Of a stretch of 64,000 nucleotides of DNA, positions 28,479 to 37,877 are shown in pieces. The stretch is taken from positions 3,933 to 67,932 of the forward strand of contig JBCBRY010000041.1 of NCBI GenBank assembly GCA_039819485.1. Reading direction: 5' to 3'. The position numbers were made by a program, and so were the translations under genes. Under the pieces are notes generated by a model. That model ran no database searches, had not been told where the DNA came from, and worked only from the letters and a program-made list of their open reading frames with translations. The DNA is from UBA6168 sp039819485. GTDB lineage: Bacteria > Bacteroidota > Bacteroidia > Chitinophagales > Saprospiraceae. Each line of letters opens with the position of its first letter. The first letter of the stretch is position 1.

Positions 28479-28506
28479 ATGTTCAGTATTGTGTTTTTAC
28501 AAAACA
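28479..28506. promoter_or_regulatory. 28-bp block shared with the region before the 20022 gene
   Basis: It matches 20071-20098 and lies in the divergent region between the 28258 and 28641 genes, further from the 28258 start than the three half-sites. On the minus strand it contains CTGAACAT, resembling the half-site core CTGAACAAT. Role unknown. Confidence 0.3.
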
Positions 28507-28569
28507 GGTTAAAAATGGGTCTTCAGATGTCTTAAAGGCCCCACTTTTGCTACCTATACGGATGCCAGA

Positions 28570-28600
28570 TTGACAAATCATCAGAAATGTTCTTACTTTG
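28570..28600 (+). promoter_or_regulatory. Predicted promoter of the 28641 sensor kinase gene
   Basis: TTG at 28570-28572 is followed after 20 bp by TTACTTTG at 28593-28600. This fits the Bacteroidota -33 TTG and -7 TAnnTTTG with one mismatch. It would leave a leader of about 35 nt before the TTG start codon. Confidence 0.6.
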
Positions 28601-28640
28601 ACCTGCCTCATAACCTACCATCATTTATTCAAAAATCATT

Positions 28641-31600
28641 TTGCAGCGGGCTGTCCATATTGTTATCTTTTTTTTAACGGTTTCCTTGCCGAGGCTTTGC
28701 GCACAGGATGGGCCGGACCTGCCTAAATATTTCCCTGCTTATTCAAACGACTTCAGCGATTACGGAACTTTCCCGTCCAGTTGTTTCGATAATGCCTACC
28801 TGGACCGACATGGTAAATTGTGGATGAAGACTTGTGGCATCAGTCAACTCAATTCATTGCATTTGTTTCAGTTCAATGGTTACGAGTTCAGATTGGTGCA
28901 GGCAGCGTTGCAGGGCCTTGATCATTCCACCAAGATCAAAGGCTTGTACAATGATCATGCATTGGCGGGTTACGTCAGTATAGACAGCAGTGCGCAAGTC
29001 ATTGTTTTTGATTTAGAGACACACGAGTTACAATTTTATCCTTTGGAATCGAAAGGCCACGTTGCAGAAATGGTGGTTACTGGCGATGGAGAAGCATTGG
29101 TAGTAGTGGTAGAGAATGGCGATTGGCTGCTCTATAAATTTGACAACTACCAATTTGCATTGCTTAAAAAACTAAAGGCCCCTTTTCCGTTTGACTTCAA
29201 CAGACCAAACCGCAATGGAAACCTGGTTTATCAAAAGGGCAAAGCCATTTTTATAACTACCAAAAATGGCGGGCAGATTTGGCACCTGGATTTAAGGACC
29301 AATGTCAGTCGGGTATTGAGCCAGAATGATTTCGACTATCCAGGCAGCACCGAATACCAGTCTGACGTGAATGTATATTTGAGGGCCAATCCATCAAAAG
29401 TTTACATTGTGAGGGGTCGTCAGGATCACAGTGCCCAACAATTATTTGAGTACCGTTTCAACGAAAACCGTATTGTTCCAGTTGCGGATATTCCGTCAGC
29501 CTGGAACAGCGAGAATATATTTTGGGATCAGAAAGGCCATGCCATTTATTTGTTCAAGGATGCAAAAAAACAATATAGAGCATTGCTGGAAGATGAGAAG
29601 GGGCAACGGTTTGACTATTCAGCTTTTGTATCGGAGTTAAATGTGCGAATCAGGCAAATAAAAAGCAATGACTTCACCAGAGACCTCCTGATTTGCCATG
29701 AAAAAGGAATGACCTTTCACAAGGTCAAAGCAACGGAAGCCATCAAAAACTTCTTACCTGAAATTTCTACCAGAGCTATTGCCGAACTCAACGATGACCA
29801 ATTTTTAGTAACTACCCAGACATTGGATCAAAAGTATTTGATCGACAGAGTTTCAGGTGAGTATGATCTCTTCCAAAATTCAGCTTGCAGGTTGGGTTGG
29901 ACCAACCTGCATGAGGATCGAGATGGCTTTATCTGGACACATGCTAAAAACCTGTTGATAAGATATGATCCGCGCACAGATACCTGTGAAAAATTCCAGG
30001 TAGATTGCAAAGCCTTTCGAATTTTTGTTTTCATAGATGAGTACCGCCTTGCCATAATCAGTAATGATCGGCAATTAATGACTTACGACTTATTAACCCG
30101 TGAAACCACCCCTTTCATGCAAGCGGGTACACAGGTTTCCATTGACGGTCATGTACAGGATATCTTGCTGGGGAAAAACGGATTTTTATGGGTCGCTTCA
30201 GGGGAAGGTCTCCGTAAAATCGATTTAATCAACCACCAAACGGAACTAATAGGCAGGGAGGCTTCTTTCCTCGATCATCGCTTTTTATGTATCGACCAGG
30301 ATGAAAGCGGGAAACTCTGGCTGGGAACTTTGCTGGGTGGACTCCATATTTATGATCCAATTACCAAAGAGGTTTCCGTTTTGAACAATGATTTAGGACT
30401 GCCCAGCAATTCAGTCGTCAGCATCGTAAAAGATGATAAAGGGATCAGGTGGATCGGTACCCATAACGGCATTGCCCTGGTATCGCCAGAAGGCAAACTG
30501 ATTGCCAACTTATCCGAAGAAGATGGATTGATAGAAAAAGAATGTAACCGTTATTCAACTTTTAAGACAGAAGACGGCAAGTTGTTAATCGGGACAATTA
30601 GCGGCTTGAATGAAATCGATCCGGTCAAAACGAAAGAGAGGTTGAGGGTTCCCAATTTACCCAAAGTATACCTGACTTCCTTAGCGTATCATGACCACGA
30701 ATCACAAGAAAACAATTCCATCTATTTTGGCTTGAATGAAATCGGCACCATTCAGCTCCCTGCTGCCAAACGGTTCCTCCATCTTGGTTTAGCAACTTCC
30801 AATCATTTCCAGGCGGAAAACAACCGATTTGCCTATAGGTTGGAGGGCATTGATGATGATTGGATTTTCATTGGTAGTCAGCGTAATTTAAACTTGAACA
30901 ATCTTCCTTCCGGAAAATACCGACTGCTCGTAAAAGCCACCACCGGATTTAACAACTGGACGCCTGAACCTCTGGCGATCGAAATTCACGCAAAGGAGTT
31001 TTTTTATAAACAAACCTGGTTTTATGCGTTGTTGGCCATTGCGTTGGTTGGTGTGTCGTTGCTATGGATCGGCCGGTTGCGAACGGCCGTTAAAAAAGCA
31101 ACCCATCAAATCAAAAAAGACAAAGAGTTGATAGAAGAGCAAGCAGAAAAACTGAAAGAATTGGACGTTGCCAAATCCAGGTTCTTCACGAATATTTCCC
31201 ATGAATTCCGTACACCGCTGACCATCATTTCAGGCATGATCGGGCAAATCAAAAAGAAGCCGGAAGTCTGGTTGGACAAGGGAGTCAGCATGATCGAGCA
31301 AAACACCGAAAACCTGTTGCACCTGATCAACCAGATCCTGGATCTGCGCAAACTGGAATCCAGTGAGTTGCGAACGGAAATGGTATACGGTGATGTCGTC
31401 AATTATCTGGAATTTGTTTCCGAATCATACCAGTCATTTGGCCAGAGCAAGGGCATTCAGCTGCATTTTTTAGCGGTTCAACCAGTCGTCTTGATGGACT
31501 ATGACCCTCAGAAAATGCTCAGGATAATATCCAATCTTTTGAGTAATGCTTTTAAATATGTCCCTGAAAATGGCAACATTTATCTCACCATCGATCAAAA

Positions 31601-32750
31601 ATCAAAAGGTGAAATGCCTTTTCTGGAAATACAGGTCAAAGACACAGGAACAGGCATAGCGGCAGACCGGCTCCCTTTTATTTTTGACCGGTTTTACCAG
31701 GTCGACGATTCTACCACCCGGGAGAGAGAAGGCACAGGAATCGGGTTGTCGCTCACCAAGGAGTTGATCCATTTATTGGGAGGAACCATTGAAGTGGCCA
31801 GTACCCCAGGCAAAGGCACTACTTTCACCATTTTGCTCCCGATCACCAATCAGGCTGCCAAAAACCAGAAAGGAGCAAGTGAATTTACTACTGAAGCGAT
31901 ACAAGAAAAAGTAGAAAGCGAAACCAGGGTATTGGCGGGGCCTCAAACGACATTGGAACAAACTCAGCCTGCTGTATCAGACGATCTAACCCCATCTGTT
32001 TTAGTTGTAGAGGACAACCCTGATGTCGCCCAATATATCATTGCCTGCCTTGAAGACCGTTTTCGGACAGAGGTGGCAACGGATGGCCAGAAAGGGATTG
32101 ATAAGGGTATTGAAATAGTTCCAGACCTCATCATCAGCGATGTCATGATGCCTCTTAAAGATGGATTTGAACTGTGCCACACTTTGAAAACCGATGAACG
32201 AACCAGCCATGTGCCGATCGTTTTGCTCACGGCCAAGTCAGATACAGATTCCAAGATAAGTGGATGGAAGCGAGGGGCCGACGCTTACCTTACCAAGCCC
32301 TTCGAACCGGAAGAACTCATCAGCAGGCTGGATAATTTGTTGGAAAACAGGAAAAAACTTCAGCAACGATTTGCCAATATCACCGCTGTGTCAGATTCAG
32401 CGGGCACAAATAAACCGGCCACCGACGAATTTAAGATAGAAGATGCCTATTTGCAAAAAGTGGTTCGGATTGTGAGCGAAAACCTCAGTGATCAAGGTTT
32501 TGGGATCGCTCATTTGTGCCGGGCGTTGGGCATGGGACGATCGCAAGTACATAATAAGGTTAAAGCCCTGACGGGCAAATCTACCTCGCTATTCGTTCGC
32601 TCCATCCGCTTGCACAGGGCCCGCCAGTTGCTGCAAACCACCGATATGAACGTCTCCGAAGTGGCCTACGAAGTTGGATTCAGGTACCCTTCCCATTTTA
32701 CCAAGTTTTATTCTGAAGAATTTAATGAATTGCCGAAGGAAGTGAAGTAG
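28641..32750 (+). CDS. Hybrid two-component system protein: propeller sensor, histidine kinase, receiver, AraC output
   Basis: The start is a TTG codon; no in-frame ATG precedes the signal peptide (IVIFFLTVSLPRLCAQ), so TTG is preferred. Residues about 60-690 carry two-component-propeller repeats (WLGTLLGGLHIYD, WIGTHNGIALVS). A Y_Y_Y domain (FAYRLEGIDDDWIFIG) spans about 729-790 and one membrane helix about 792-812. The histidine kinase has phospho-acceptor His854 in ISHEFRTPLT and an ATPase domain (NLLSNAFKY near 965, GTGIGLSLTKELI). The receiver has Asp1167 in ISDVMMP, and residues about 1264-1369 form an AraC-type DNA-binding domain. Such HTCS proteins sense a periplasmic ligand and act directly on transcription, often of glycan-use loci; no SusC/SusD pair is nearby here. 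Divergent placement from the 28258 giant gene suggests that gene is a target. The protein is full length and apparently intact. Confidence 0.95.
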   Translation: MQRAVHIVIFFLTVSLPRLCAQDGPDLPKYFPAYSNDFSDYGTFPSSCFDNAYLDRHGKLWMKTCGISQLNSLHLFQFNGYEFRLVQAALQGLDHSTKIKGLYNDHALAGYVSIDSSAQVIVFDLETHELQFYPLESKGHVAEMVVTGDGEALVVVVENGDWLLYKFDNYQFALLKKLKAPFPFDFNRPNRNGNLVYQKGKAIFITTKNGGQIWHLDLRTNVSRVLSQNDFDYPGSTEYQSDVNVYLRANPSKVYIVRGRQDHSAQQLFEYRFNENRIVPVADIPSAWNSENIFWDQKGHAIYLFKDAKKQYRALLEDEKGQRFDYSAFVSELNVRIRQIKSNDFTRDLLICHEKGMTFHKVKATEAIKNFLPEISTRAIAELNDDQFLVTTQTLDQKYLIDRVSGEYDLFQNSACRLGWTNLHEDRDGFIWTHAKNLLIRYDPRTDTCEKFQVDCKAFRIFVFIDEYRLAIISNDRQLMTYDLLTRETTPFMQAGTQVSIDGHVQDILLGKNGFLWVASGEGLRKIDLINHQTELIGREASFLDHRFLCIDQDESGKLWLGTLLGGLHIYDPITKEVSVLNNDLGLPSNSVVSIVKDDKGIRWIGTHNGIALVSPEGKLIANLSEEDGLIEKECNRYSTFKTEDGKLLIGTISGLNEIDPVKTKERLRVPNLPKVYLTSLAYHDHESQENNSIYFGLNEIGTIQLPAAKRFLHLGLATSNHFQAENNRFAYRLEGIDDDWIFIGSQRNLNLNNLPSGKYRLLVKATTGFNNWTPEPLAIEIHAKEFFYKQTWFYALLAIALVGVSLLWIGRLRTAVKKATHQIKKDKELIEEQAEKLKELDVAKSRFFTNISHEFRTPLTIISGMIGQIKKKPEVWLDKGVSMIEQNTENLLHLINQILDLRKLESSELRTEMVYGDVVNYLEFVSESYQSFGQSKGIQLHFLAVQPVVLMDYDPQKMLRIISNLLSNAFKYVPENGNIYLTIDQKSKGEMPFLEIQVKDTGTGIAADRLPFIFDRFYQVDDSTTREREGTGIGLSLTKELIHLLGGTIEVASTPGKGTTFTILLPITNQAAKNQKGASEFTTEAIQEKVESETRVLAGPQTTLEQTQPAVSDDLTPSVLVVEDNPDVAQYIIACLEDRFRTEVATDGQKGIDKGIEIVPDLIISDVMMPLKDGFELCHTLKTDERTSHVPIVLLTAKSDTDSKISGWKRGADAYLTKPFEPEELISRLDNLLENRKKLQQRFANITAVSDSAGTNKPATDEFKIEDAYLQKVVRIVSENLSDQGFGIAHLCRALGMGRSQVHNKVKALTGKSTSLFVRSIRLHRARQLLQTTDMNVSEVAYEVGFRYPSHFTKFYSEEFNELPKEVK

Positions 32751-32757
32751 GGTTTGA

Positions 32758-32832
32758 GGGGCAGGAGTCAGGGGTCAGGGGACAGGTAATTAGCGACTCT
32801 TACCTGACCCCTGACCCCTGACTCCTGACCCC
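32758..32832. terminator. Large inverted repeat between convergent regulators
   Basis: Left arm 32758-32788 and right arm 32801-32832 are reverse complements apart from one mismatch and one single-base gap, with a 12-nt loop. Each arm is built from GTCAGGG-type units. It fills nearly the whole gap between the two convergent genes and touches the stop codon at 32833. It probably ends transcription in both directions although it has no T run; it also resembles a dispersed intergenic palindrome. Confidence 0.6.
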
Positions 32833-35800
32833 TTACCCCCTCGTCTTCGTAGGCGGTTCACCAAACTCCTCCGCGTAGAACCTCGAAAAATGGGAGGGCG
32901 AAACAAATCCCACTTCATACCCGACTTCTGAAATATTCATATCGGTGGTTTGCAGCAATTGACGAGCCTTTTGCAAGCGGATGGAGCGGATGAACAGCGA
33001 AGTGGATTTGCCCGTCAGGGCTTTTATTTTGTTGTGAACCTGGGTACGGCCCATGCCCAGGGATTTGCATAACTGGACAATTCCAAAATGTTCGTCACTA
33101 ATATGCTGCGTGATAATTTCCACAAATTTTTCAACAAAAGCATCTTCCATACTTTGCCCTTCTTCGCTCACGCTGTCGGATGGTTGTGCATGGGCGAGGT
33201 TTGTATATTTTGCCTGTAACCTGTTTCTGATTTCCAATAACTTTTCCAGACGGACCTGCAACTCTTCAGGCTCAAAGGGTTTGGTCAGATAAGCGTCGGC
33301 GCCCTTTTTCAACCCGCTGATTTTGGAATCGAAATCTGCTTTGGCAGTAAGCAAAATGATTGGGATGTGGCTGGTTCGTTCATCATTTTTCAAAGTATCA
33401 CAAACTTCGAAACCGTCTTTTTCCGGCATCATGACATCGCTGATGATGAGGTCCGGGACCTGTTCCAGAGCGACATCTATTCCCACCTGGCCATTGTCTG
33501 CCAATTCCAGTTGGTAGTCATCTTGCAGGCAAGCAATCAGGTATTTGGCGACATCCGGATTGTCTTCGACGATCAAAAGGGACGGCAGTTCTTCTGCCTG
33601 ATTTTGTTGTGGTAAAATAGGAGAGGTTGTACTGGAGACTGGAACTTCCTCAAGTCTTGCGGTTGGTTTATCAGTAACCAATGATGAATTTGTCACTGGT
33701 AGCAGGACAATAAAAGTGGAACCATTGCCCGGAGTGCTGTTGGCATGGATGCGGCCTCCCAGTAAATTGATCAGTTCGAGGGCCAGGGCCAGGCCGATAC
33801 CGGTACCTTCCCCTTTTCGGGTAGCAGAACCATCAACCTGATAAAAGCGGTCAAAGATGTAGGGCAATTTTTCTTTGGCTATGCCGATTCCGGTATCCTT
33901 CACGCTGATTTTCAAATGGGCTTGTCCATTTTCCTCCTTTTGACTGATATGAAAATAAACCTGGCCTCCTTCAGGTGTATACTTGATGGCGTTGGACAAA
34001 AGGTTGGAAACAATGCGAAGCAACTTGTCGGGATCATAATCCATTTGCAATTTTTCCACTGCCGACAAAAAATGCAATTGCAGGCCATTGCTTTCTGCAA
34101 ATGATTGGTATGATTCGGAAATATATTGTAAATATTTGACCACATCCCCTTGTACCAGATTGGCCTTCAATTCTTTGGATTCCAGTTTGCGCAGGTCGAG
34201 GATCTGATTGATCAGGTGCAGCAGGCTCTGTGAGTTTTGTTCAATCATTCGCAGCCCCTTGTCCAACCATTTGTCCGGTTTGGTTTTGATCTGGTTGGTC
34301 ATGCCGGTAATGATGGTCAGGGGAGTCCGGAACTCATGCGAGATATTGGTGAAAAAACGGGACTTCATTTCATCCAATTCCTCTAGTTTTTCCTTTTGAT
34401 TTTCTACTGTTGTTTTTTGCTTCCTTAGTTCCTCGTTCAACCTGCTCAGTTCAGCATTGGCTGTTTGTTTGGCCCGGTAAAACCAACCGATGGTGAGGAT
34501 AAAAGCGACAGCCACTCCGAGCGCAATGAAGAGATTTCTTTGAAAGGCTTTTTGTTGATTGAGTTCCTGCTGTTTTTCATATGCCAGCCGCTGTTTTTCT
34601 TTTTCCAGTTCAGCATTGGCTTCCAGCCGCGCTATTTCCTTGATGTTTTTTTCGTTGAAAAGAGAATCCTGCAAATTGCGGTAGATTTCGTGGTAGCGGA
34701 GGGCCTGGCTTTCGTCTTTTTGACTTTTGTACAATTGGTACAAGACTTTCGCTGCTTCCATTTCCTTTTCTTTGGTTCCGGAAAAAGAAGCAGCTTCATC
34801 CGCTTGCTGCAGCATTGAAATGGCTTTTTGGGTTTGTCCTTGTTTTCTGTAAAGCAGCCCCAGTTGGATCAGTCCTTCTGCCTTTATCTGGAAGTCGTTT
34901 TTTTTGCTGGTTTCTTCAATTGATCTATTTAAGTAAAAGATGGCTGAATCGGGCTGGCCCAGCTTTTCATAGCACTCCCCCATCGACAACATATCTTTGC
35001 CTGATACATTTTCCCCATTGTCTTCATACAGTGATCGCTGCCCGCGTAAATAAAAATCAAGTGCCGTCCTGTATTCCTTTTTTAATCTGTAAATGTTCCC
35101 CTTTCGGAGCAGGGTTTGGTATCTTCTCGGATTCTCACCTGATTTTTCCCAGAATGCTGCTGCCTTTTCATAGTAGATCAAAGCCTGATCATAATCTTCC
35201 ATGACCTGGTATACCTCTCCCAGGTTATCCAGGCTATTGGTGATTCCGTTAGCGTTGTCCAGGTCTTCAAACATCGTTAGCGCTTTCTGGAAATATTCCA
35301 GCGAGACCGGGTAATTGCCCAGGACGTTGGCGCTGTAGCCGACCATTCTGTAGACCCTGGCTTCGAGTTCTTTGTTTTCTGTTTCCCTGAACAATCCGGC
35401 TGCCCGGTTATAATAGCCGATGGCTTTTTCCAGTTTGTTCCATCTGGCTGCATTGTTGCCCAGGTTGGCGAGCGCACTGCCGGCACTTTTTTTATTATTT
35501 AGTCCTTTATAAATTTTATAGACGAGATGCAATACAGAATCAGCCAGTTGATATTTGGCCATGTAAGAATACTCATTTCCCATCCTGTTGAGGGTAGCTG
35601 CTTGCAATTGCCGGTCGCCCATTTCTTTTGCCACAGCGTGTGCTTCTTCATACCTTTCAATAGCTTCAACTTTCCTGTTGCTTATGTTGAGCTGATCCGC
35701 TATTTGGTTAAGGGCTTGTACTGTCCGGTAATCATCGCCCATTTCTTTCGCCCAATGGAGGGCCGACTCGAAATGAAACAGCGCACTGTCTTTACTAAAG

Positions 35801-36096
35801 TGGATATATTCTCCGTAAATCCTTCCGGTCGAATAATGAAGTTCATACAAACCTGCCCTAAACCCAAGATTCATGGAAAGGGGAATATTAGATCGCACGA
35901 GCAGGAGGGCGCTGTCAATGGCACTGTCTTTTTTGGTATCGATTAAAAGGGAGGCCAGTTGGTTGGCAAGCAGGATGCGAGTGGTGTCTTCTGTGGTAGC
36001 GGCCAGTTTTTGCCGAAGGCTGTCGATGGCATCGGTTTGGGCGGAGGCAGAACCAACAAAAAAAACAGTACCTAAAATGAGGAGTATTTTAACCAT
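32833..36096 (-). CDS. Hybrid two-component system protein: TPR sensor, histidine kinase, receiver, AraC output
   Basis: The frame is open to 36201, but Met at 36096 starts a clean signal peptide (MVKILLILGTVFFVGSASAQ), so it is preferred (1087 aa). Residues about 25-470 are tetratricopeptide repeats (ALANLGNNAARWNKLEKAIG, NGITNSLDNLGEVYQ), followed by a coiled coil and one membrane helix near 519-540 (NLFIALGVAVAFILTIGWF). The kinase has His587 in ISHEFRTPLT and an ATPase domain (NLLSNAIKY, GTGIGLALALELI). The receiver has Asp887 in ISDVMMP. The C-terminal 100 residues form an AraC-type domain closely similar to that of the convergent partner. The kinase, receiver and output parts of the two proteins are clearly paralogous while the sensors differ, suggesting domain swapping onto a duplicated core. 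Signal sensed is unknown. It may act on the same promoters as its neighbour (inference). Confidence 0.94.
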   Translation of the reverse strand: MVKILLILGTVFFVGSASAQTDAIDSLRQKLAATTEDTTRILLANQLASLLIDTKKDSAIDSALLLVRSNIPLSMNLGFRAGLYELHYSTGRIYGEYIHFSKDSALFHFESALHWAKEMGDDYRTVQALNQIADQLNISNRKVEAIERYEEAHAVAKEMGDRQLQAATLNRMGNEYSYMAKYQLADSVLHLVYKIYKGLNNKKSAGSALANLGNNAARWNKLEKAIGYYNRAAGLFRETENKELEARVYRMVGYSANVLGNYPVSLEYFQKALTMFEDLDNANGITNSLDNLGEVYQVMEDYDQALIYYEKAAAFWEKSGENPRRYQTLLRKGNIYRLKKEYRTALDFYLRGQRSLYEDNGENVSGKDMLSMGECYEKLGQPDSAIFYLNRSIEETSKKNDFQIKAEGLIQLGLLYRKQGQTQKAISMLQQADEAASFSGTKEKEMEAAKVLYQLYKSQKDESQALRYHEIYRNLQDSLFNEKNIKEIARLEANAELEKEKQRLAYEKQQELNQQKAFQRNLFIALGVAVAFILTIGWFYRAKQTANAELSRLNEELRKQKTTVENQKEKLEELDEMKSRFFTNISHEFRTPLTIITGMTNQIKTKPDKWLDKGLRMIEQNSQSLLHLINQILDLRKLESKELKANLVQGDVVKYLQYISESYQSFAESNGLQLHFLSAVEKLQMDYDPDKLLRIVSNLLSNAIKYTPEGGQVYFHISQKEENGQAHLKISVKDTGIGIAKEKLPYIFDRFYQVDGSATRKGEGTGIGLALALELINLLGGRIHANSTPGNGSTFIVLLPVTNSSLVTDKPTARLEEVPVSSTTSPILPQQNQAEELPSLLIVEDNPDVAKYLIACLQDDYQLELADNGQVGIDVALEQVPDLIISDVMMPEKDGFEVCDTLKNDERTSHIPIILLTAKADFDSKISGLKKGADAYLTKPFEPEELQVRLEKLLEIRNRLQAKYTNLAHAQPSDSVSEEGQSMEDAFVEKFVEIITQHISDEHFGIVQLCKSLGMGRTQVHNKIKALTGKSTSLFIRSIRLQKARQLLQTTDMNISEVGYEVGFVSPSHFSRFYAEEFGEPPTKTRG

Positions 36097-36695
36097 ACCG
36101 GTTTTATGACAAAACAAGTTCCCTACCAATCCGGGTTTCGTCGTCCACATGGATCGGATTTTCAGCAGTAGTTCCCAATGGTATGCTTTTGCAAGATTCA
36201 AAAGAAACGATTGATATTATTTACAACCATGTGTACAAATGTACAATCGTTCACGGTATTACCTTAAAATGGAGTTCGTATTTCTGTAAAGGCGCTTTTA
36301 GTAGTTCCACATCCATTGACCAATCAGTGGGATATTGGCAAAACTTTATGCAAAAAAAGCAGAGATAGAAAGCAAATGAAATTTATCGAGGCACCATCAT
36401 GGCAGCACAAGATATTAGCAATACGCCAGATGGGGAAAACGCCGTTTTATTCTGTATTTTTCTTTATAAAAATAATCGTGCTTTAAAAAAATCGTAGCAT
36501 GTAATCATCCTGCATCGGAGTTTTTGGGAGGACGACATTTTTAGGGAGAACTTCAGTCGGAGATCAAAAGGACTGGAATTATCTCAGGAATTAATTACTC
36601 GATGTAATCCTAATTTTCGGTTCGACTATTTTGGGGTATTTGAAGGAAACTTGCGCCCGATTGTTTAATTTTATCTTGATTTAAAAACAATATAC
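36097..36695. other. Intergenic region with TGTACA palindromes and a weak promoter
   Basis: No convincing gene is present; short ORFs at 36183-36368, 36376-36486 and 36399-36497 have no recognisable features. TGTACA occurs twice with a 2-bp gap at 36232-36245, a possible operator about 136 bp before the 36096 start. TTG at 36651 and TATCTTGA at 36672-36679, 18 bp apart, form a weak promoter candidate for the 36696 gene. Confidence 0.4.
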
Positions 36696-37217
36696 ATGTT
36701 AAAAAGCGATAAAATTCAACAACCTGACCCTGGTCTCATGAATGAGATAATTGAAGGTGTAAAAATATTACATGAAAAGTTAAAGTACGCATCCTTCAAA
36801 CCTGATATAATTATGAGTTTCTCCAGGTCAAGCCAAATAATAGGAGGCATGTTAGCTGCAAACTTCGATGATGTAGAAGTGATAAACATACCAAAGAAAT
36901 CAGTTGAAGTAGGAAATATCATAAAACATAAAATGATCGTATATGGAAATGGGATGAAATTGACACCCGAATATTATGCTGATAAAAAGATTTTGATAGT
37001 CTACATGGCTATCAATAGAGGTAGAGGCTTGGAGAAGGCCATGGACTATTTATGGGGGTTAGACATTAAAGGAGATTTTAAAGTTGCAACGATTTATATG
37101 GGCAATATGTCCAGAGAGATTTTCCAGGATATTCTCTATTTTAAAGAAATTGAGAACTTCAAAAATACTTTCAATAATTTCCCTTGGGTAATAGAGCAGT
37201 ATCATTTTGATGGTTAA
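36696..37217 (+). CDS. Degenerate phosphoribosyltransferase-like protein (173 aa)
   Basis: The fold pattern resembles a type I phosphoribosyltransferase. Residues 36-54 (KPDIIMSFSRSSQIIGGML) match the strand-loop-helix where active enzymes have a PDvivgIsRGG sequence. Residues 97-112 (KKILIVYMAINRGRGL) take the place of the PRPP-binding loop, followed by a helix and the strand KVATIYM. The acidic pair and the TG of the usual DD...TG.T loop are replaced (YMAINRGRG), so PRPP binding as in known enzymes is doubtful. It may be a regulatory or nucleotide-sensing derivative. It is a cytosolic protein with no signal peptide and stands alone between divergent or unrelated genes. The fold assignment is by eye and moderate in confidence; the gene itself looks real. 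Confidence 0.7.
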   Translation: MLKSDKIQQPDPGLMNEIIEGVKILHEKLKYASFKPDIIMSFSRSSQIIGGMLAANFDDVEVINIPKKSVEVGNIIKHKMIVYGNGMKLTPEYYADKKILIVYMAINRGRGLEKAMDYLWGLDIKGDFKVATIYMGNMSREIFQDILYFKEIENFKNTFNNFPWVIEQYHFDG

Positions 37218-37458
37218 CGAAGTGATTGCGGCGTTCCCCCAATTCTTGCAAGCCCCCACAAATTGTTTAAGGAGTTCTTAAGGGGAACAGAACATCGTGA
37301 TGAGGGTCGCGTCGAATCCGATCGAGTTCCGATTTTTTTGTTTTTCATCTCCGTTAGCTGCCGGCCTTTTGCCTGGTGTTCGATGGCCGGTTTTCGGTGG
37401 AGGAACCACTCTGGGGTGCGGAGGCAGCCTCAGTGGTTATTATGCATCAGGCTCTTCT

Positions 37459-37506
37459 TTTCAAAAAAAGAAATCCCGAATTTTCGGCCAATCGAAAATT
37501 CGGGAT
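37459..37506 (-). terminator. Rho-independent terminator after the 37536-37877 gene
   Basis: A perfect 14-bp inverted repeat (ATCCCGAATTTTCG and its complement, 37473-37506) with a 6-nt loop is followed on the minus strand by TTTCTTTTTTTG. It lies 29 bp after the stop codon. Confidence 0.85.
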
Positions 37507-37535
37507 AACTCATGTTAATTCCTGATTAGTTATCA

Positions 37536-37877
37536 TCAAGGACACATATGAGGGAACATCATACAAAAAACACTTTCAATCATTGAATCATAAAATTCGG
37601 TGTTGGTACCTCCGGTATTATTGCCTCCGGTCGGGGTAGGTGTGCCAGTTGGACCTCCATTGTTGTTTGTAGGGCCACCTCCGTTATTACCACTTGGTGG
37701 ACAAGGTAAAGGAGGACAATATTCGTCTGGTCCCTGAATGCCTTCCAAGCATTCGCAATAGTCCCCATTGCTACCCGTAGCTACGGGACCTACCTGGGCG
37801 GTAAGAGTGAAAGCAAAGAAGCAAAAAAATAAAATGAACAATGATTTAGTAAGAAAAAGCATATTTTCATTTTTCAT
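37536..37877 (-). CDS. Small secreted Cys-containing, Gly/Asn/Thr-rich protein (113 aa)
   Basis: An N-terminal signal peptide (core SLFILFFCFFAFTLTAQ) ends near residue 28. The mature part has CEC, a CPPLPCPPSG segment, a low-complexity Gly-Asn-Thr-Pro linker and a C-terminal pair of Cys in VFCMMFPHMCP. Six Cys in about 85 mature residues suggest disulfides or a metal site. No family is recognised. It is followed by a strong terminator and is probably a single-gene unit. The second Met at residue 6 is an equally possible start. Confidence 0.65.
   Translation of the reverse strand: MKNENMLFLTKSLFILFFCFFAFTLTAQVGPVATGSNGDYCECLEGIQGPDEYCPPLPCPPSGNNGGGPTNNNGGPTGTPTPTGGNNTGGTNTEFYDSMIESVFCMMFPHMCP

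Noticed and set aside
37263..37518. Two overlapping plus-strand ORFs of 73-81 aa
   Set aside because: They run into the terminator hairpin of the opposite gene and have no protein-like features.
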